A stretch of 64,000 nucleotides of DNA from Lindgomyces ingoldianus (lineage: Eukaryota; Ascomycota; Dothideomycetes; Pleosporales; Lindgomycetaceae): positions 1-64,000 of the forward strand of contig NW_022985168.1 of the NCBI RefSeq assembly GCF_010093535.1. Reading direction: 5' to 3'. Positions 47,876 through 61,078 of the stretch are shown here, piece by piece; the first letter of the stretch is position 1, and each line of letters begins with the position of its first letter. The position numbers were made by a program, and so were the translations under genes. The notes below the pieces were generated by a model that was given only the letters and a program-made list of their open reading frames with translations, made no database searches and had not been told where the DNA came from.

Positions 47876-49744
47876 ACGTACTTCATAGGCGAGTCGCTCA
47901 CACACCTGAGTCGCTTACTTTTGCTAAGACCCCACCCTAACAAACTCTATTATAGCCTATAACAACCTGCTCTAGCACTATATAGTACAGTACAGCCTAG
48001 AATATTATTTAGATACTACTTCTGCTTCTTGCTTACACATTTACGTGTTATTCCTAGTCTAATTGCACTATCTGCAGCGCCTTTAGGATAGCTTACTTAC
48101 TTTAGCTTACACCTACTTCTTTACTTTCTTTCTGTTACTGCGCGCTTTAAACTTCTTTAGAGCTGTTAAGCGCAGGCTTTTTTAAATTATTAAGGTCTTT
48201 TTTGCTTTAATTTACTTTTTTTATGTAATTTATGTTATATAGCAGCTTTATTAGCTGCTTAAAGCTTAGTAATTTTTTATTACACTAATACTAGCTTATA
48301 TGTAATTATTACTGCCTTTTTTAAAACCTTTTTAAACACCTTAACTATAAAAGTTAGTAAACTATTTATATACTTTTAAATTTTTATTTTTATAAGCATT
48401 AATTATAACTTAAGTTTTAAGGTATTACTTAGAGTTTACAACTACTAGGGCTTGTTATATATAAGTAGTAGTAGTAGTAATAGAGTGCGTAACTTTATAT
48501 TAAGGCTTATTATAACTTATTATAAGTTAAAAAGAACTAATCTAGCGCTTTAAAACTCTTTTTAGATATTACTAGAAGTAATTATAGCATTATAGGCTGC
48601 TTTAAAGCATAGTAGAAACTTTATTTTTATAATATAAGTAATTTAGTTACATATAAAGTTTTTTAGCTTAGCGCTTATACACTTTCTTTAAAGAAGTAAA
48701 ATAACCTATATTAAGTAGCTATAAAAAGTATAATAAGTAAAAAAGTATATAAATAGTAATAATTTTATTATTCTTATAGTATTACTAAAAATAAAGTAAG
48801 TTGTAGCTTTTATAGCTGTTAATAACTAGCAAATAGTAGCTACTAATAGTACACTTTTTTATATGCACATTAAAGTGCTTTAACTAGTTTAGACTAAGCT
48901 AATTAGTAGTCTAGCTATGCTTAAAGATTATAATAATTTAATCTTAAAGTAGATTTTTCTTCTTATACTAGTCTAAAAGGTAGTTACTACCCTAAAAAAT
49001 AATAAAAAGTAAAATAGCCTACTTTTTAGCATTAATGCCTTAAATAGCTGTTATTTACTTCTAGTTACCTAGCTAGACTACTTTTAGCTATTCTTATCTC
49101 TCTAAACTTATAACAACTACTTTAGTAGATATCTAACCTATTATAAACTCTATTTTATTAAAGTTGTACATATTATTATTCTAGATGCTATACTTAGCTT
49201 TAATATTCTCTATAAAGTTAAACTAGCTTTAAATTACTATAAGATTTTTATAAAAAGCTTTTTTATAGTTATACTTATACTTAAACTTTACTTTAAGCTC
49301 TAAGTAACACTTAATAAATATATTAAGCTAGTTTATACTAACATAGCCTATATTATGCTTAGCGTGTAAAGAATTAGCTATATTAGCTATAGCTACTAGC
49401 TAAGAAGGAAATCCTTACATATCTAGCTTAAGTATGTGCTAAATAATTACTTACTTTTTATTATTATCTAGCTTTTATAAGTTAGCTGTATAATTAGCTT
49501 AAGAAAGTTATTTAGCGCATTAGTTACTTATTATCTTTTAAAGGACTTTATAAATAGCTGTAGCATGTTAGTTAGAAAGTGTTATGTTTTATTTAAAAGC
49601 TTAAAGTGTAAGCTGCATCTAACATTTCTTTAACATATTTAAGTAGTGTTGTTAGGAATGCATTAGTGTAGAAAAAGTAGTATAGTAGGGTCTTAGCAAA
49701 AGTAAGTAACTTAGGTGTGTAAGCAACTCGCCTATAAAGTACGT
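47876..49744 (-). mobile_element. Fot1/Pogo transposon, copy C, nested in gypsy protease
   Basis: This is 1,869 bp with TA duplications (47,874-47,875 and 49,745-49,746) and the same terminal repeats as copies A and B. It splits the retroviral-type protease region, which is continuous once the insertion is removed. It is more heavily mutated than copies A and B. Confidence 0.88.
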
Positions 49745-51423
49745 TAAAAGATTAGAAGTTTATAAACATACTCTTATTAAAAGGTAAGTACAACATAATT
49801 TTAGGCTATAACTAGCTTAGAACACATAACCCTGCAATTAATTAGAGAATAATAATAATAAAAACTCTTAAAAACTATACACGCATAACCTAGTTAGCAT
49901 ACTATAATAATTAATGCCTAGTCTATAAATAAGCAAAGTAGGGTAGTAGTTACTACTCTAAGAAAAGAAAACCCTAGAAATTCTCTTATTAAGAGCTAAA
50001 AGCTTAGGTAATAAAAATTATAAAAAAAAAGCTTAAGAAAGTTTTTTATAAAAAAATAAAAGCTAATAAAGATATAAATTAAATAAAGATCTTTAAAATC
50101 TAAAAAAAAGAAAGCATCTTTATAAAATATAAGAACTATAAAGACATATTTAAAACGCTAGACAACCTAGAAAAACTGCTACTACACTAGCCTTAGAACT
50201 ATGCTATTAACTTAATAAAAGACTATAATCTAAAAACCTATAAGCTTTGCCTTCTAACAAGAATATAAAAGAAAGCCTTATAAAAGTATGTTAACTAAAT
50301 GTTAGCCTAAAGCTATATCTAAGAAAGTTATAGCTTAGTTACTTTAGCTATAGTTTTTATAAAGAAAAAAAAATCTAAGTTTGCTAGAACTATAGAACCT
50401 TAAATAACAACATAATTTAAAACTAATTTTCTTTACTAATTATATAAGATATTATAAACTAACTAAAAGAAACTTAGTACTTTATAAAGTTTAATGTACA
50501 GGACAGATTTAATAAAATAAGAATAAGAGAAAAAGATAAGTAGCTTATAGTATTTTAGACTTTATAAAAACTCTATAAATTATTAGTAATGCTATTTAGC
50601 TTAATAAATGCCTTAGTAACATTCTAGTAAATTATTAACACAGCCTTTAATCTATATCTTAATGTCTTTACCCTAGTATACCTAGATAACATCCTTATCT
50701 ATTTAAAAGAAAGCCTAGAAGACTATGTACAGAAAGTGCAGAAGGTCTTAAAGCAGCTAAGAGAGTACAGACTCTACCTACAGCTTTTTAAATGTAAATT
50801 CTATGTTACTAAAATAAAATACTTAGGATTTATAATTAATAAAAAAAAATAAAGATTAACTTAGCTAAAGTATAAAAAGTACTTAAATAGCTAGAACTTA
50901 TAATAGGTAAAGAAGTTAAAGAATTTCTTAGGCTATTAAGATATATTAGATAAATAATTAAGAACTATTTAAAAATTACTATACCCTTAACAAACACACT
51001 ACTACTAAAAAGTAGGTAATAGTAAAGTTTATTTAGATTTTATAAATAAATAAAGCATTTATAACGCTAAAATAAGCTATAATAGCTAAACTAGTACTAA
51101 GAATATATAACCTATAGTTAGATACTAAGATCTACACAGATGCGTCCTTAGAAGCTAGCAGAGCTGCACTCTACTAAAAATAAGAAGACAGAAGATAGCA
51201 CCTAGTAGCATACTACTCTGCTAAGTTTTTAGGACTTAAAGTAGGCTACAGCATACCTAATAAAGAGCTAAAAGCTATACTAAATGTAGTAAGAGTATAG
51301 GCTACAAAGCTACATAGAATAGCTAAACCTTTTTACATTATAATAGACTACGTAAACTTAGTTACATTTCTAACTATAAAAAAACTATTACTAATGCACA
51401 TATAATAGGTAATAGAACTTATA

Positions 51424-52555
51424 ACGTACCTAACGGGTTGGCCGGCCACACAGGTTGGCCGGCCACTTTTGCTAAGCCCCCACTAAAACCACCCTATTCT
51501 CTCGCAAAACAGCCCACTTTAGCCCTGTATAAAGTAATACAACATAAGATATTATTTAGAGTCTACTTCTACTACTTACTTACATGTACGCAAGTTATGC
51601 CTAGTTTAATTGCACTGCCTGTATTGCCTTTAACTTAGCTTACCTTTTTTAGCGCGCACCTGCGTCTTTAGCTTCTTCCTATTACTACGCGCTTTAAACT
51701 TTTTTAAAGCAGTTAGACAAGCTCTATCTTTAACTATTAAGGTTTTTTTTGCCTAAATCTGCTTTCTTTTATGTAATCTATGTTATATAGTAGCCTTATT
51801 TACTACTTAAAGCTTTGTAATCTTATAGCCTACCTTATTACATTAATGCTCTAGATAACTGTTGTCTACTTTTTATTACTTTACTATATTACCTTTAGCT
51901 GTCTTTATTTCTTTAAAGCTATAACAACTACTCTAGTTAATATCTAGCCTATTATAAAGCTTAACTTGTTAAAGTTATACTTGTCTTTATCCTAGATACT
52001 ATACTTAGCTTTTATGTTAGCTACTAAGCAAAACTAGCCCTAGATAACCTTTAGATCCTTATAAAGCGCTCTCTAATAATTATACTTGTAATTAAACTTT
52101 ATTGTAAACTTAGAGTAGTGCTTAACCTATATACTAGTCTAGTTTAAGCTAACCTAGCCTAGATTGCGCTCTGTAGGCAAGGAATTAGCTATATTAGCTA
52201 CAGCTATAAGCCTAGAGGGAAATCTGCGCGTAATAAGCTTAAGTATATACTTAACAACTACTTCTTTTTTAAGCTTAGTTAGATTCCTTAATTTAGGCTA
52301 GCATTCTGCTTATAAAGGCTGTCTAGCGTGTTAATTGCTTAGTGTTGTGTGAGAGACATTATAGATAGCTGCAGCGCGTTGTAAGAAGAGTTTTAAGTCT
52401 TATTTAAAAGCTTAAAAAGTAAGCTGTATTTAATAATCTTTAGAAGATTTAATCTAGTGTTGTTGTTAAGGCATTATGTAGATAGGTAGAGTTTAGTAGG
52501 GGCTTGGCAAAAGTGGCCGGCCAACCTGTGTGGCCAGCCAACCTGTTAGGTACGT
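51424..52555 (-). mobile_element. Fot1-related element, internally deleted, nested in gypsy
   Basis: This is 1,132 bp with TA duplications (51,422-51,423 and 52,556-52,557). Terminal repeats begin ACGTACCTAACGGGTTGGCC and contain a doubled GGTTGGCCGGCCAC word. Both ends align to Fot1 copies A-C, but the middle (most of the DDE core) is missing, so it is a non-autonomous deletion derivative of a related subfamily. It sits between RNase H and integrase of the gypsy element. The terminal repeats keep CpG sites. Confidence 0.82.
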
Positions 52556-54724
52556 TATAGTTTAATTACATTATTAAGTACATCTTAGAAACATAAAACT
52601 AGTAAGCTAACACCCTTAGTAGGAGGCTAAATTACTTTAATAGAAAAAAAGAAAAAACTAAGAAATTTACTTTTTTAAAAAAACTAATAAAAAATAGATC
52701 TATAATAGGCCTAAACTTATAAAAGAACTCTGCATGCTTATAGTAAATAAGCAGAGATAAAAAAATCTAATTTAGAAATATTATAAATTACTAATATTTA
52801 GGCACCTAGAAATAAGCACTCTTTAGAAGAAATTAAGAGCTGCTATACTATAACAGATACTAAAAGTAAAGTAACTGTGCACTAAGGTGCTTAGAGAATG
52901 CAATATCTGCAATAAAAATAACTTATAAAAGTATAAGACCTATAAATACTTTTACTTAATTAAAGCACTAAAATTACTATAGATAATAATTATAATAAAC
53001 TTTATTATAGAACTACCTTTATCTAAGAAGCTAGAAATAAAAAGAATGTGCAATATAATTATAGTAGCTTTTAACAAAACTACTAAATATTTATATACTT
53101 AGCCTTGAGAAAAAATAATAACAGCTAAAAAATTTATTTATAAATTAAAATAAAACATAATATTAGTATATAAATGCTCTAAGATTATTATCTTTAACTA
53201 AAATAAACTATTTACTAGCAGATTCTAGAAAGTAGCTATGCAGCACCTTAGTATAACACACAAGCTGTCTACAGCCTACTACCTGCAGATAGACAGCTAG
53301 ACTAAGTAAGTAAACGCTAAAGTAGAAAAGTATCTTAGAAAGTATGTCTTCTATACCTAGAATAATTAGGCAGAATAGCTTTTAATAGCATAATTAGCTA
53401 TTAACAATATAAAATTAGCTATAATAAAGGAAACACTATATAAAGCTAATTTTAGGTATAACTTTTACTTTACGCTATAAGAAAGCTAACTTATAGACTT
53501 ATAGAAATTAATAAACTAGTTATTAAGTTTATAAAGCATACATAAAAAGTTAGCAGTAGAAGCTAGATCTAGCTAGAAAATAATAAAAAAGTATGTAAAT
53601 AAATTATAACAACTAGGACTAAGGATCTACTTAGAAGACTATGTATATCTTAACACTAAGAACTTTAAAATACTAAGACCTTCTAAGAAGCTAGTAGAGA
53701 AGAGAATAAGGCTATATAAAGTTTTATAAACTTAATAAAATAATTACAAACTTAAGCTTCTTTTATACATAAAGATACACCTATAGTTCTATGTCTTTAG
53801 ATTAGAAAAAGCACTTAAAAAGATTTCTTTATCTACATAAAAATAAAAAGATAAAGAAATAAAGTATAAAGTTAAACACATTATTAGTAATTAAAAAAAT
53901 AGAAAAAAGTTTTTAGTAAAATAAAAAAAGTAGCTTACTAGCAAAAACACATAAAAACTAGCTAAAAACTTGCAGAACACACAGCTATTAGTATAAAAGT
54001 ACCTTTAAGCTTGTCTAAAAAAAACTAGCTAGGTAATAAAGCACTTATATTAAAAAAATAGCTACATTATTACTAGATAGTAGCAGCCTTTAGAGATAAG
54101 TCCTAGCTAAAAAAGGCTATAAAAAGAAGTAGCTTTTTACTTTAGCCTTAAGAGCTTTTATTTTGTCTAAGAAAAAAGGTCTCTTTTTAGATACTTTACG
54201 CGCTAAGCCTCTAGTAGATCTAGTAATTTTTAAATATAATTTTATTTAAAACGCTTCTTATCTCTTACCTCTAGCATTTTCTTTTATAAATAAAGTTACT
54301 TCTAGTCTTAAGCTAATTATTTATTTAATAATATATAGTTTTAGGCCTTTAAGGCTTTAGCTTTTTAAAGAAGCGTCTCTCTCTTTTTCTCTAACTAATT
54401 TTATATAGTGTTAGAAATAAAAGCATTACACTTACTATGCTTTTTTACATACTTAACATATTTATCTAAAAATAAAGTTAACACATAGAATAACTTTAAA
54501 AACTAGTAAGTGCTGTAGAGCTTTATCTTTGTCTAGTAAAAAAGATTAAAATAAAAAGTAATATAAAAATAATAAAATAAATAAGACTAATAAGCTATTT
54601 AGTTTAAAAAAATAAATGTTAAAAATGCTTTTTAGTAGGTAAGCGCCTACTTTATAAATAAACTTTTACTAACACAGTTGTGTAAGCAGAGCAGTAAGGA
54701 CGCTGCTAGGGAGGAGGGGCAGCG

Positions 54725-55316
54725 TGTTACAGTCTATAGTTAGACTAGCATAACTCTACTAGCAGTGCTCTACAATCTAGCTAGATTAGGGCAGGGCTTG
54801 CTTAGGAACTAGTTAGAGGACGCAGAAGCAGCACAGATGCCTGTAGTAATAGAAGAATGCATTATCTAATAGGAAGTATAGGCTGCAAATCTAGGGAGCT
54901 TAAGGGAGCTTAAGGGAGCTCTTCTTAGTAAGCTCTTATAAACTCCTTATGCCCCCCTTAGCACTTCTAGTACATGTATATAGTTTCTATATTAAACAAC
55001 TTTTAGAAGGTGTGTTTAATGTTTAGTTTATTCTTTACATAAACTAAGTAGTATTTAGCTTTTTAAAGAGCTGTAATACTATTTATATATCTTACACTAT
55101 ATATACCTCTAATTCTATCTAACAGAACTGTTTAACCTAGCCTTTCTACTACTGCATAAAGGGTAAACTATAATCTAGTCACTCTACCCTCCTCCACTAG
55201 CCTATTAGCCTATACGTAGGACTGTACACCCTGCTGTTGGCCCCTACTATCCGTCCTACATCTCCCATAGGAACGTCATAAGACCCGAGTGCTTCCACAA
55301 AGCAAGGATTGTAATA
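54725..55316 (+). repeat. 3' LTR of the complete gypsy element
   Basis: This is 592 bp, starting TGTTACAG and ending GATTGTAATA (the expected final ACA is mutated). The last roughly 120 bp are unmutated and CpG-rich, and the first part is mutated, the mirror image of the 5' LTR. Confidence 0.92.
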
Positions 55317-55321
55317 ATTAG

Positions 55322-58300
55322 GTTCTTAATTAGCTCTTACATGCTTTTACTAGTAAAGTATCTTTTCTATTTTACTAAGAATTCTCTTCTATTTCTAGCA
55401 TTAAGTATTTATTTAACATTATATTTTACTTCTATATTCTACTATCTAACCTTAGAGAGTAGTATTTCTATTAGTGCTTTTTTAAGCTTTAAGATGTAAA
55501 ACTATAAGTGTATACGCATGTCTTTTAGTAGCTTAAGTTTATAATTATTTTATAATGTCTACAATACTTTGTACAGTTCTATGTGTTTCTCTACTAGTTT
55601 ATAAGAAAGTTTAGAAGTGCAAAGGTTCTTTATTTTAAGATAAACATAGTCTCTAGGGTGGATTTCTAGACTAGGTTATTATGTCTAGTTTACATATTTT
55701 TTTATTATTTCTTAACTAGCCTTAGCCTTAATTACTAACTTCTAATGTATTTTTAGCAAGTTTAATAGGCAGTTAACTGCGTTAGAGGAATCTATAGGTT
55801 AGTTCCTATAAAGCGTATAGCAGAGGTAATAGCTAAAGTTAGCCTTATATAAGGTCTCTTTTATTATAGTAGATTCTACTATGTTAATAGCAAACTATGC
55901 TATTAAAAGCTATTCTGCCTAATTATCTTAGTTAAAGGATATGTATTTCTATAAATATTTTTCTAACTTAGCATTTGCTTATTTAGTCTAGCTGTCTGTC
56001 TATAGGTAGTATGCTGTAGACAGACTGTGTTCTATGCCTAAGTGTCTTACTATAGCTTTTTAGAACTTACTTGTAAACAGCTTATCTCTATTAAAGATAA
56101 TAATTAGTAGGCATTTATAAACTAAAACTACATTTTGCTTAAATTTATAAATAAATTCTTTAGCTGTTATAGTTTTTTTTAGAGGGCTACATGTGTAGAA
56201 ATTTTGTAGTTTTGTCTAGAACAACTATTATTATGTTATAGAGCCTTTCTATGCTAGGTTTACGCAAGGGCAGAAGCCTAGTTATAAAGTCTACAGTTAT
56301 TATTATCTATAGTTATGTAAGGGCTTTAATAGGTTATAAACATCTATATGTCTTATACCTTCTAAAATTATTTTTTTTGCAGATGTTGCATTTGCTAAGG
56401 ATTTCTATACATAGCTATTTTAGTTTTAGAATATTCTAGAGAATTATAGCTTTAATTTTTTTCTAAAGTGTTCTAATTCTAGGGTGTCTAAACATAGTAG
56501 CCTTATAATATTCTTTAACAAGGTTTTTCTATTCTTGCTTTACTACTGTAAAAAAGCAGATTTCTACTTTTAGATCTAGTCTGTTGTAAACTAATTTTTC
56601 TAGTGTTTTTTTAAATATAGCAAATTCTTCTATGTCTTTTTTTTCTTCTTTAAAGTAGTTAGCACGCCTGCTTAGAGTGTCTGCTTACTAATTATTTGTT
56701 TCTACTACATGTTTTAAAATAAAGTTAAATTAAGCTAGTTCTATAGCCTATTATATGTGCATTAGCAATAGTTTCTTTGTTATTATAAAAGTAGTAAAGT
56801 TAGTGTAGTTAGTGTATATAATAAATTACTAGCTAGTTCTTTGTAATTTTGTTTCTTATGCTCTTACTACATTTACTATTACTTTTAGTTCTTTGTCTAG
56901 GATAGTGTACTTCTGTTCTAAGGGAGAGAATTTTGCTAAGTAGTATGCTACTAGATGCTATCTTCTGTTTTCTTGCTTTTAGAGAAGTGCTGCCCCTTTA
57001 GCTCTTTTTAATGCATCTGTGTATAACTTAGTTTCTAGTGTTAGGTTATATATCTATATTACTAGTTTACTAGTTATAATCTTTTTAAAGTCTTAGAAGG
57101 CTTTTTCTATCTAAGGGTTCTAGACAAACTTAGAGTATAGTCCTTTCTTAGTTATAGCATCTATAAGGGGTAGTGCAGTTTTTAAATACTTCTTAATTAT
57201 TTGTTGCATGTATCCTGTTAGGCTTAGGAATCCTCTAACTTCCTTTACACTTATAGGTGTTAGCTATTTAATTACTTTCTTAACTTTTATAAAGTCTATT
57301 TTAACTTCTTCTTTATTAATAATAAATCTAAAATACTTAGTTTCTTATACATTAAATTTGCATTTTAAAAGTTGTAAGTAGAGTCTATATTTTTGTAGTT
57401 AGTTTAATACTAGTTTTATTTTTGTTACATAGTCTAACTTATTACCTTTAGTATAGATAAGAATGTTGTCTAAGTATACTAGTACAAAGATGTCTAGGTA
57501 TAAATTAAGTGCAGTGTTAATTACTTATTAGAAAGTAGCTAGTGCGTTAGTTAGTCTAAATAGCATAATAAAAAGCTTATAAAGGGCTTTTAAAGTTTAA
57601 AAGGCTGTTATTTATTTATTACCTTCTTTTATCTATATTTTGTTAAATCTATCTTATATGTTAAACTTAGTGTAGTGTTTAGTTCTATAAAGCTAGTTTA
57701 TTATGTCTTATATAATAGGTAGTAGAAACTAGTCTTAGATAGTGTTCTTGTTAAAGGTTTAATAGTCTTAGTAGACTTTTATCTTTTCTTCTTTCTTCTT
57801 TGCAAATACTACTGCTAATGCTATAGAGCTTTTACTTTCTTATATGTGTTCTCTTACTAGCATTTTGTTTATATATTTTTATAGAGCTTCTTTTTAAATC
57901 TTTGTAAGTAGTCTTAGCTTGTGCGTTTTTAGCTATAGATTTAGTTTTAAGTTTATAGCATAGTTCTATAGCTAATGTAGAGGAAGTTCTCTTAGATCCT
58001 TAGGTGTTTTAAACATGTCTTAGTAGTTGTTATATTTTTTAAAAATTACATGTTTTGCTTGTTGCACTATTCTATACATTTCTATTTATTTTATTTCTTT
58101 ATCTTTAATTATTTCTTTAACTGTAATTTTTTAAGTTCTTCTTTTATTATTTAAATAGCGTAGGCTTTAGGTTTTTAATAAGGGAACTTCTTTAGTTTCT
58201 GTTTCTTAGAATACTAGCTAGCTTTTTGCTTTACTTATTTATGTACTAAGTAATTATCTCTATAGCATGCTAACTAGGTTATAGTAGCGTGTTGTTTTAA

Positions 58301-59345
58301 GGTCTAGATAGTTATATTTTTCTAGTTAATTTCTAAGTTATGCTTATATAACTAGTTATAGCTAAGTATTACTTAGTATTTTCCTTTAAAAGGTAAAATG
58401 CTTAGGGACCTCTAGTTATATATGTCTTTTATTTATAGCTATAGCTTAACTGTTTTTAGTTATCTATAGCTGTTTTTAAATTTAATTAATAAGGCGTCTA
58501 CTAAGAAGACTTTAAAAGGGTTTTTTTTTACTTTATAAGGTATGTTTTATTAGTCTACTTAATTTAAGTTAATAGCTATAAACGTACATCTGCTGTCTAT
58601 TAGCGCAACTTCTTTTCTTCTATTAAGAGTAAATTCTATTATAAAGCTTTTTCTAATTTTTTATTTTACTGCTACTAGAATCTTAGCGTTATAGTAGATT
58701 TCTTTATAGTTAAGTGTATTATCTAGTTTAACATTTTCTATGTTCTGTTCTTGTACGCTTATCTAGTCTATCTAGATTCTATACTACTAGTGTCCTTAGA
58801 TTATGCAGTCTTTAAGTAGGCAGTCTTAGTTCTTAATTTAATAGTGTTAGAGAAGCTAGTTATTTTAGCTATGTGCCTTTTACTAAAAGTAGTAGAAAGT
58901 ACAGCTCTTATAATTCTTGTAGTCTGTCTATGCTTTTTGTTTATAGTCTAGACTTATGCTATAGTAAAGGCAATGTAGCATCTTGCATTTAGTTGCTATT
59001 CCTTCTAAAGTGTTGTTACCTATACTGTTTTTCTTTATTAATTATAGCTACTATCCCGCTTAATGCTTTATAGGCTAATGTTATACGCAATACTAATTAG
59101 TGTAGAGGTACTAATTAGTTAGACATTATTTTAGGTTTATATAGACTAGTACTAGCTGTACCTAAGTCTATCTAGGGTATTCTTTTGTTCTAATAATTTG
59201 TAAGAGATGCATCTTATACTAACATTTAGATTCTTTATGTTATTTACTTTTATAAAAAATGCAGTATTAATTAATTTAATAAGTTTTAAGTTCCTTCTTA
59301 GTTATTATAAGTGCTAGGGGTAGTGTCTTAGATTTTTTATAGTAG
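55322..59345 (-). mobile_element. Ty3/gypsy chromovirus fragment, reverse orientation
   Basis: On the minus strand, reading leftward: reverse transcriptase and RNase H (about 58.5-56.9 kb); integrase with a zinc-binding region (about 56.4 kb) and catalytic-domain words such as TVDFIT and HSLSTAYY (about 56.3-55.95 kb); and a chromodomain-like stretch next to 55,322. Stops occur throughout. It is a different family from 44,636-55,316. No LTRs were found: the left end meets the inserted gypsy element and the right end meets a Fot1 fragment. The 62-codon frame at 56,251-56,439 is a chance opening. Confidence 0.78.
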
Positions 59346-59642
59346 AGTTATAGTACTTAACAACTACTTTTTTTAAGCTTAGTTAGATTCTTTAATTTAG
59401 GCTAGCATTCTGCTTCTACAGGCTGTCTAGCGCGTTAATTACTTAGTGTTATGTAAAAGACATTATAGATAGCTACAGCGTGTTATAAGAAAAGTTTTAA
59501 GTCTTATTTAAAAGCCTAAAGAGTAAGCTGTATCTAACATTCTTTAGAAGATTTAATCTAGTGTTGTTGTTAAGGCATTATGTAGATAGATAGAGTGTGG
59601 TAGGGGCTTAGCAAAAGTAGCCGGCCAACCCGTTAGGTACGT
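59346..59642 (-). mobile_element. Fot1-related 5'-end fragment
   Basis: It matches the right end of the 51,424-52,555 element and ends in a shortened terminal repeat (one GGCCGGCC word instead of two) plus TA at 59,643-59,644. Its other end is missing. It lies at the junction between two gypsy fragments of opposite orientation. Confidence 0.72.
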
Positions 59643-59644
59643 TA

Positions 59645-60788
59645 TAGTATACCTTAATAATATCTTTATTTACTTAGAAGACTTATTTTAACATAAGAAA
59701 TATGTTACATAGGTGCTTTATTAATTACTAGACGCTAGCTTCTAAGTAAACATTAAAAAAGTAAGTTTACTATTATAAAAATAAAGTTTTTAGGTCTAAT
59801 TATTAGCACTAATAGCATACATAAGAACCTAGAAAAGGTAGTAGCTGTATATAAATAGCCTATACTAACATTAATTAAGAGCTTATAATTCTTTCTAGAG
59901 TTCTGCAACTTCTACTAAGCATTTTTAAAAAACTATAGATACATTATATAACTACTTATAAAGCTGCTTAAGCATAGTGCTTAGCACTACTTTAAAAAAC
60001 ATAAGCTAGTAGCTTTTAATTAAGCTAAAGACCTAATGCTATTAGACACTGTCTTTGCGCACTACTTGTTCTACTACTAGACACGCATAGAGACAGACGC
60101 CAGCAACAGAGTTGTAGCAGGTGTGCTTTCCTAGCTGCAGGATAACAGACTCTAGCAGCTAGTAGCCTTTTATTTAAAGACTATAAGCGCGCCTTAAATA
60201 AACTATAACATCTATAATAAAAAAAATGCTTACTATAATATAAAGCTTATATAAGTAGTAAGCTTAGCTTATAAGCCTATAAATAACTAAGCTATTTAGC
60301 GCTTTTATAAACTATTAAGTGTTAAAGTACTTCTTAATTAAGCATAAGCTTACTCTATAGTAAATGCACTAGGCTATAATAGTAGCTAATTATAACCTAA
60401 AGCTTACCTACTAGCTAGGGACTATAAATGTAGTAGCAGACATGTTATTAAAAAAGTAAGAAAACCTAAAAACCTAAAAAGATAAAAATAAAGTAGCTTA
60501 TACACGCGCTTTTTTTATAGCATACTAGATTAACTTAAGCACTATTAAGGCTATAGTAGACAACCTAGCTTAGTAATCTATAAAAAACTACTAGCTATAA
60601 ATGCTATAAAAGTAGCTACTAGTAACACTTTTATAGCTTTTTTATCTTTAAATAAGCCTTATGCGCTAATTAACTATGTCTTTAAAGTAAACTAGAACTA
60701 TATAAGCTTACAGCTATATTAAAAGTAGGCCTAGAATAAAGTAAAGACACTATAAAAGCTTATAAGTAAAGGCTTTTTTACATGTAAT
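59645..60788 (+). mobile_element. Ty3/gypsy reverse transcriptase-RNase H fragment
   Basis: The plus strand reads as the end of reverse transcriptase (VYLNNIFIY, the active-site Asp pair mutated to Asn-Asn) followed by RNase H, up to about 60,480, then short unidentified sequence. Stops throughout. No LTR of its own was found. Confidence 0.72.
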
Positions 60789-61078
60789 TGTAACGATTCT
60801 ACGAATTGTTCCATCTCGGGTCGCTCAGATCCTATCCGAAGGGTCCCTGTATCAGCCCTGACCATGACTTAACCTAGTCCCCCACAGTTACCTCTATTCC
60901 CTTATGTATTTAGTCGCACCTTGCCTCTGTAGCTAGCTTAGTAGTTTTCTAATATCCTTTTGTACAAGGCCTATAGGTGTTAATAGCATTCCTAGGTTTA
61001 GAGTCCCCACGCACTCCTATATGCCTCTAAGTAGATTTCTACTGCATTTAGACCTATTGTCTTGCCTACGCTGTTACA
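60789..61078 (+). repeat. 290-bp L1 LTR with adjoining leader
   Basis: It starts TGTAACGATTC and ends GCTGTTACA. The first 60 bp are CpG-rich and unmutated. No purine tract precedes it. The following 61,079-61,420 is the L1 internal leader that also flanks the LTRs at 12,806 and 14,495, so this is a 5' LTR with a truncated interior. Confidence 0.75.

Larger units (their letters stand above)
44636..55316 (+). mobile_element. Complete Ty3/gypsy retrotransposon with two nested insertions
   Basis: The element is 10,681 bp with 592-bp LTRs at both ends and the exact target duplication ATTAG (44,631-44,635 and 55,317-55,321). A purine tract (AGGGAGGAGGGGCAGCG) precedes the 3' LTR. In order on the plus strand: gag-like sequence (45.3-47.0 kb); protease with Ala-Leu-Ile-Asp-Ser (47.70 kb), continued after the first insertion with an Ile-Leu-Gly-Tyr-Asn word (49.80 kb); reverse transcriptase (50.4-50.9 kb) with the active site degraded to Tyr-Leu-Asp-Asn; RNase H (51.1-51.4 kb); integrase (52.6-53.6 kb). 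All are full of stops. Without the nested Fot1-like elements it is about 7.68 kb. Confidence 0.92.
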
